Source: Chthonomonadaceae bacterium (GTDB taxonomy: Bacteria; Armatimonadota; Chthonomonadetes; Chthonomonadales; Chthonomonadaceae). Taken from it: a stretch of DNA of 12,691 bases. Shown in pieces: positions 12,529-12,691 of this stretch (positions within the stretch are counted from its first letter, which is position 1; every line of letters starts with the position of its first letter). The stretch spans positions 1 to 12,691 of the forward strand of contig JACMPS010000116.1 of assembly GCA_014377395.1 (NCBI GenBank). Reading direction: 5' to 3'. A program made the position numbers and the translations under genes. The notes under the pieces are model-generated. The model was given only the letters and a program-made list of their open reading frames with translations. It was not told the origin of the DNA and ran no database searches.

Positions 12529-12691
12529 TTACTTCTGAGATTGTCGCCAAGTCAAGGCACTGGAGCCATTCGTCGCGCCGAGGATCAGCCCGGAGGCAAT
12601 CGCCAGAATGAGAAATTTCGGCGAGAGGAACAGCGAAACCAGTCCAAACAGCAATCCGAACACCGGACTCATTCCGCCGTTCAAGCAAAGC
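12529..12691 (-). CDS. C-terminal end of a hydrophobic membrane protein (runs off right edge)
   Basis: On the minus strand a frame open from the window edge ends at the TAA at 12531-12529, giving 53 codons. It contains hydrophobic stretches PVFGLLFGLVSLFL and FLILAIASGLILGA, then a polar tail NGSSALTWRQSQK, so it looks like the last transmembrane segments of an integral membrane protein. The family is not recognised. An internal ATG at 12672 could in principle start a 47-residue small protein, but GGCGG is too close to it to be a good ribosome site, so a truncated larger gene is preferred. It lies 29 bp from the strong terminator, which fits a true gene end. Another frame in this stretch is polar and lacks such features. 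Confidence 0.6.
   Translation of the reverse strand, partial: LCLNGGMSPVFGLLFGLVSLFLSPKFLILAIASGLILGATNGSSALTWRQSQK

Noticed and set aside
12476..12688. Minus-strand frame of 70 codons at the right edge
   Set aside because: It would run through the strong terminator hairpin, and its product is polar and unrecognisable. The alternative frame ending at 12529 gives a typical membrane-protein C-terminus.

Overview
This 12.7 kb window looks like chromosomal DNA from a free-living, didermic-type heterotroph of moderate GC content. The best phylogenetic hints are a planctomycete-type cytochrome c/DUF1549 protein, two Tat-exported Gfo/Idh/MocA dehydrogenases and a YoaR/VanW-type protein. Together these suggest Armatimonadota or a neighbouring PVC/Acidobacteria-like lineage. 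This is inference from gene families; there is no rRNA or other marker gene. I see no phage, transposase, CRISPR, toxin-antitoxin or tRNA/rRNA features.

Layout. (1) 1-936, minus strand: N-terminal 312 codons of a PSCyt1-DUF1549 protein running off the left edge. It diverges from (2) pgl, 6-phosphogluconolactonase (1077-1799, plus). (3) 2022-3236: secreted LysM-SH3-NlpC/P60 cell-wall hydrolase with its own sigma70-like promoter and about 150 nt of leader. (4) 3422-4276: exported single-haem (CxxCH) protein with a Ca-loop-like motif and a DUF2231 membrane domain. (5) 4429-5709 and 5828-7198: tandem Tat-signal Gfo/Idh/MocA oxidoreductases, the first with an altered catalytic motif (EAP for EKP), separated by a large imperfect inverted repeat and closed by a clear intrinsic terminator at 7240-7266. 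(6) apbE, FAD:protein FMN transferase (start 7391 or 7358, end 8347, plus), which overlaps tail-to-tail by 37 bp with (7) a TauE/SafE (TSUP) permease (8311-9165, minus). (8) 9283-11004: cytoplasmic M14 zinc carboxypeptidase with a TTG start. (9) 11005-11256: a 252-bp gap rich in hairpins and repeat-like motifs. (10) 11257-12453: exported YoaR/VanW-type protein. (11) 12465-12500: strong bidirectional terminator, then the C-terminal end of a hydrophobic minus-strand protein (12529-12691) running off the right edge.

How the genes fit together. Two themes recur. One is envelope and cell-wall work: the NlpC/P60 hydrolase and the VanW-type protein. The other is envelope redox and sugar chemistry: two haem c proteins, two Tat-exported oxidoreductases, cytoplasmic Pgl and a flavin-attaching ApbE. 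The genes mostly look like single units or short operons. The tightest functional grouping is the haem/DUF2231 protein followed by the two oxidoreductases (3422-7198, all plus strand).

Nothing here is unambiguously a new system. The most unusual items are the EAP/EKP oxidoreductase pair with its intervening inverted repeat, the haem-DUF2231 architecture next to it, and the structured intergenic region before the VanW gene.
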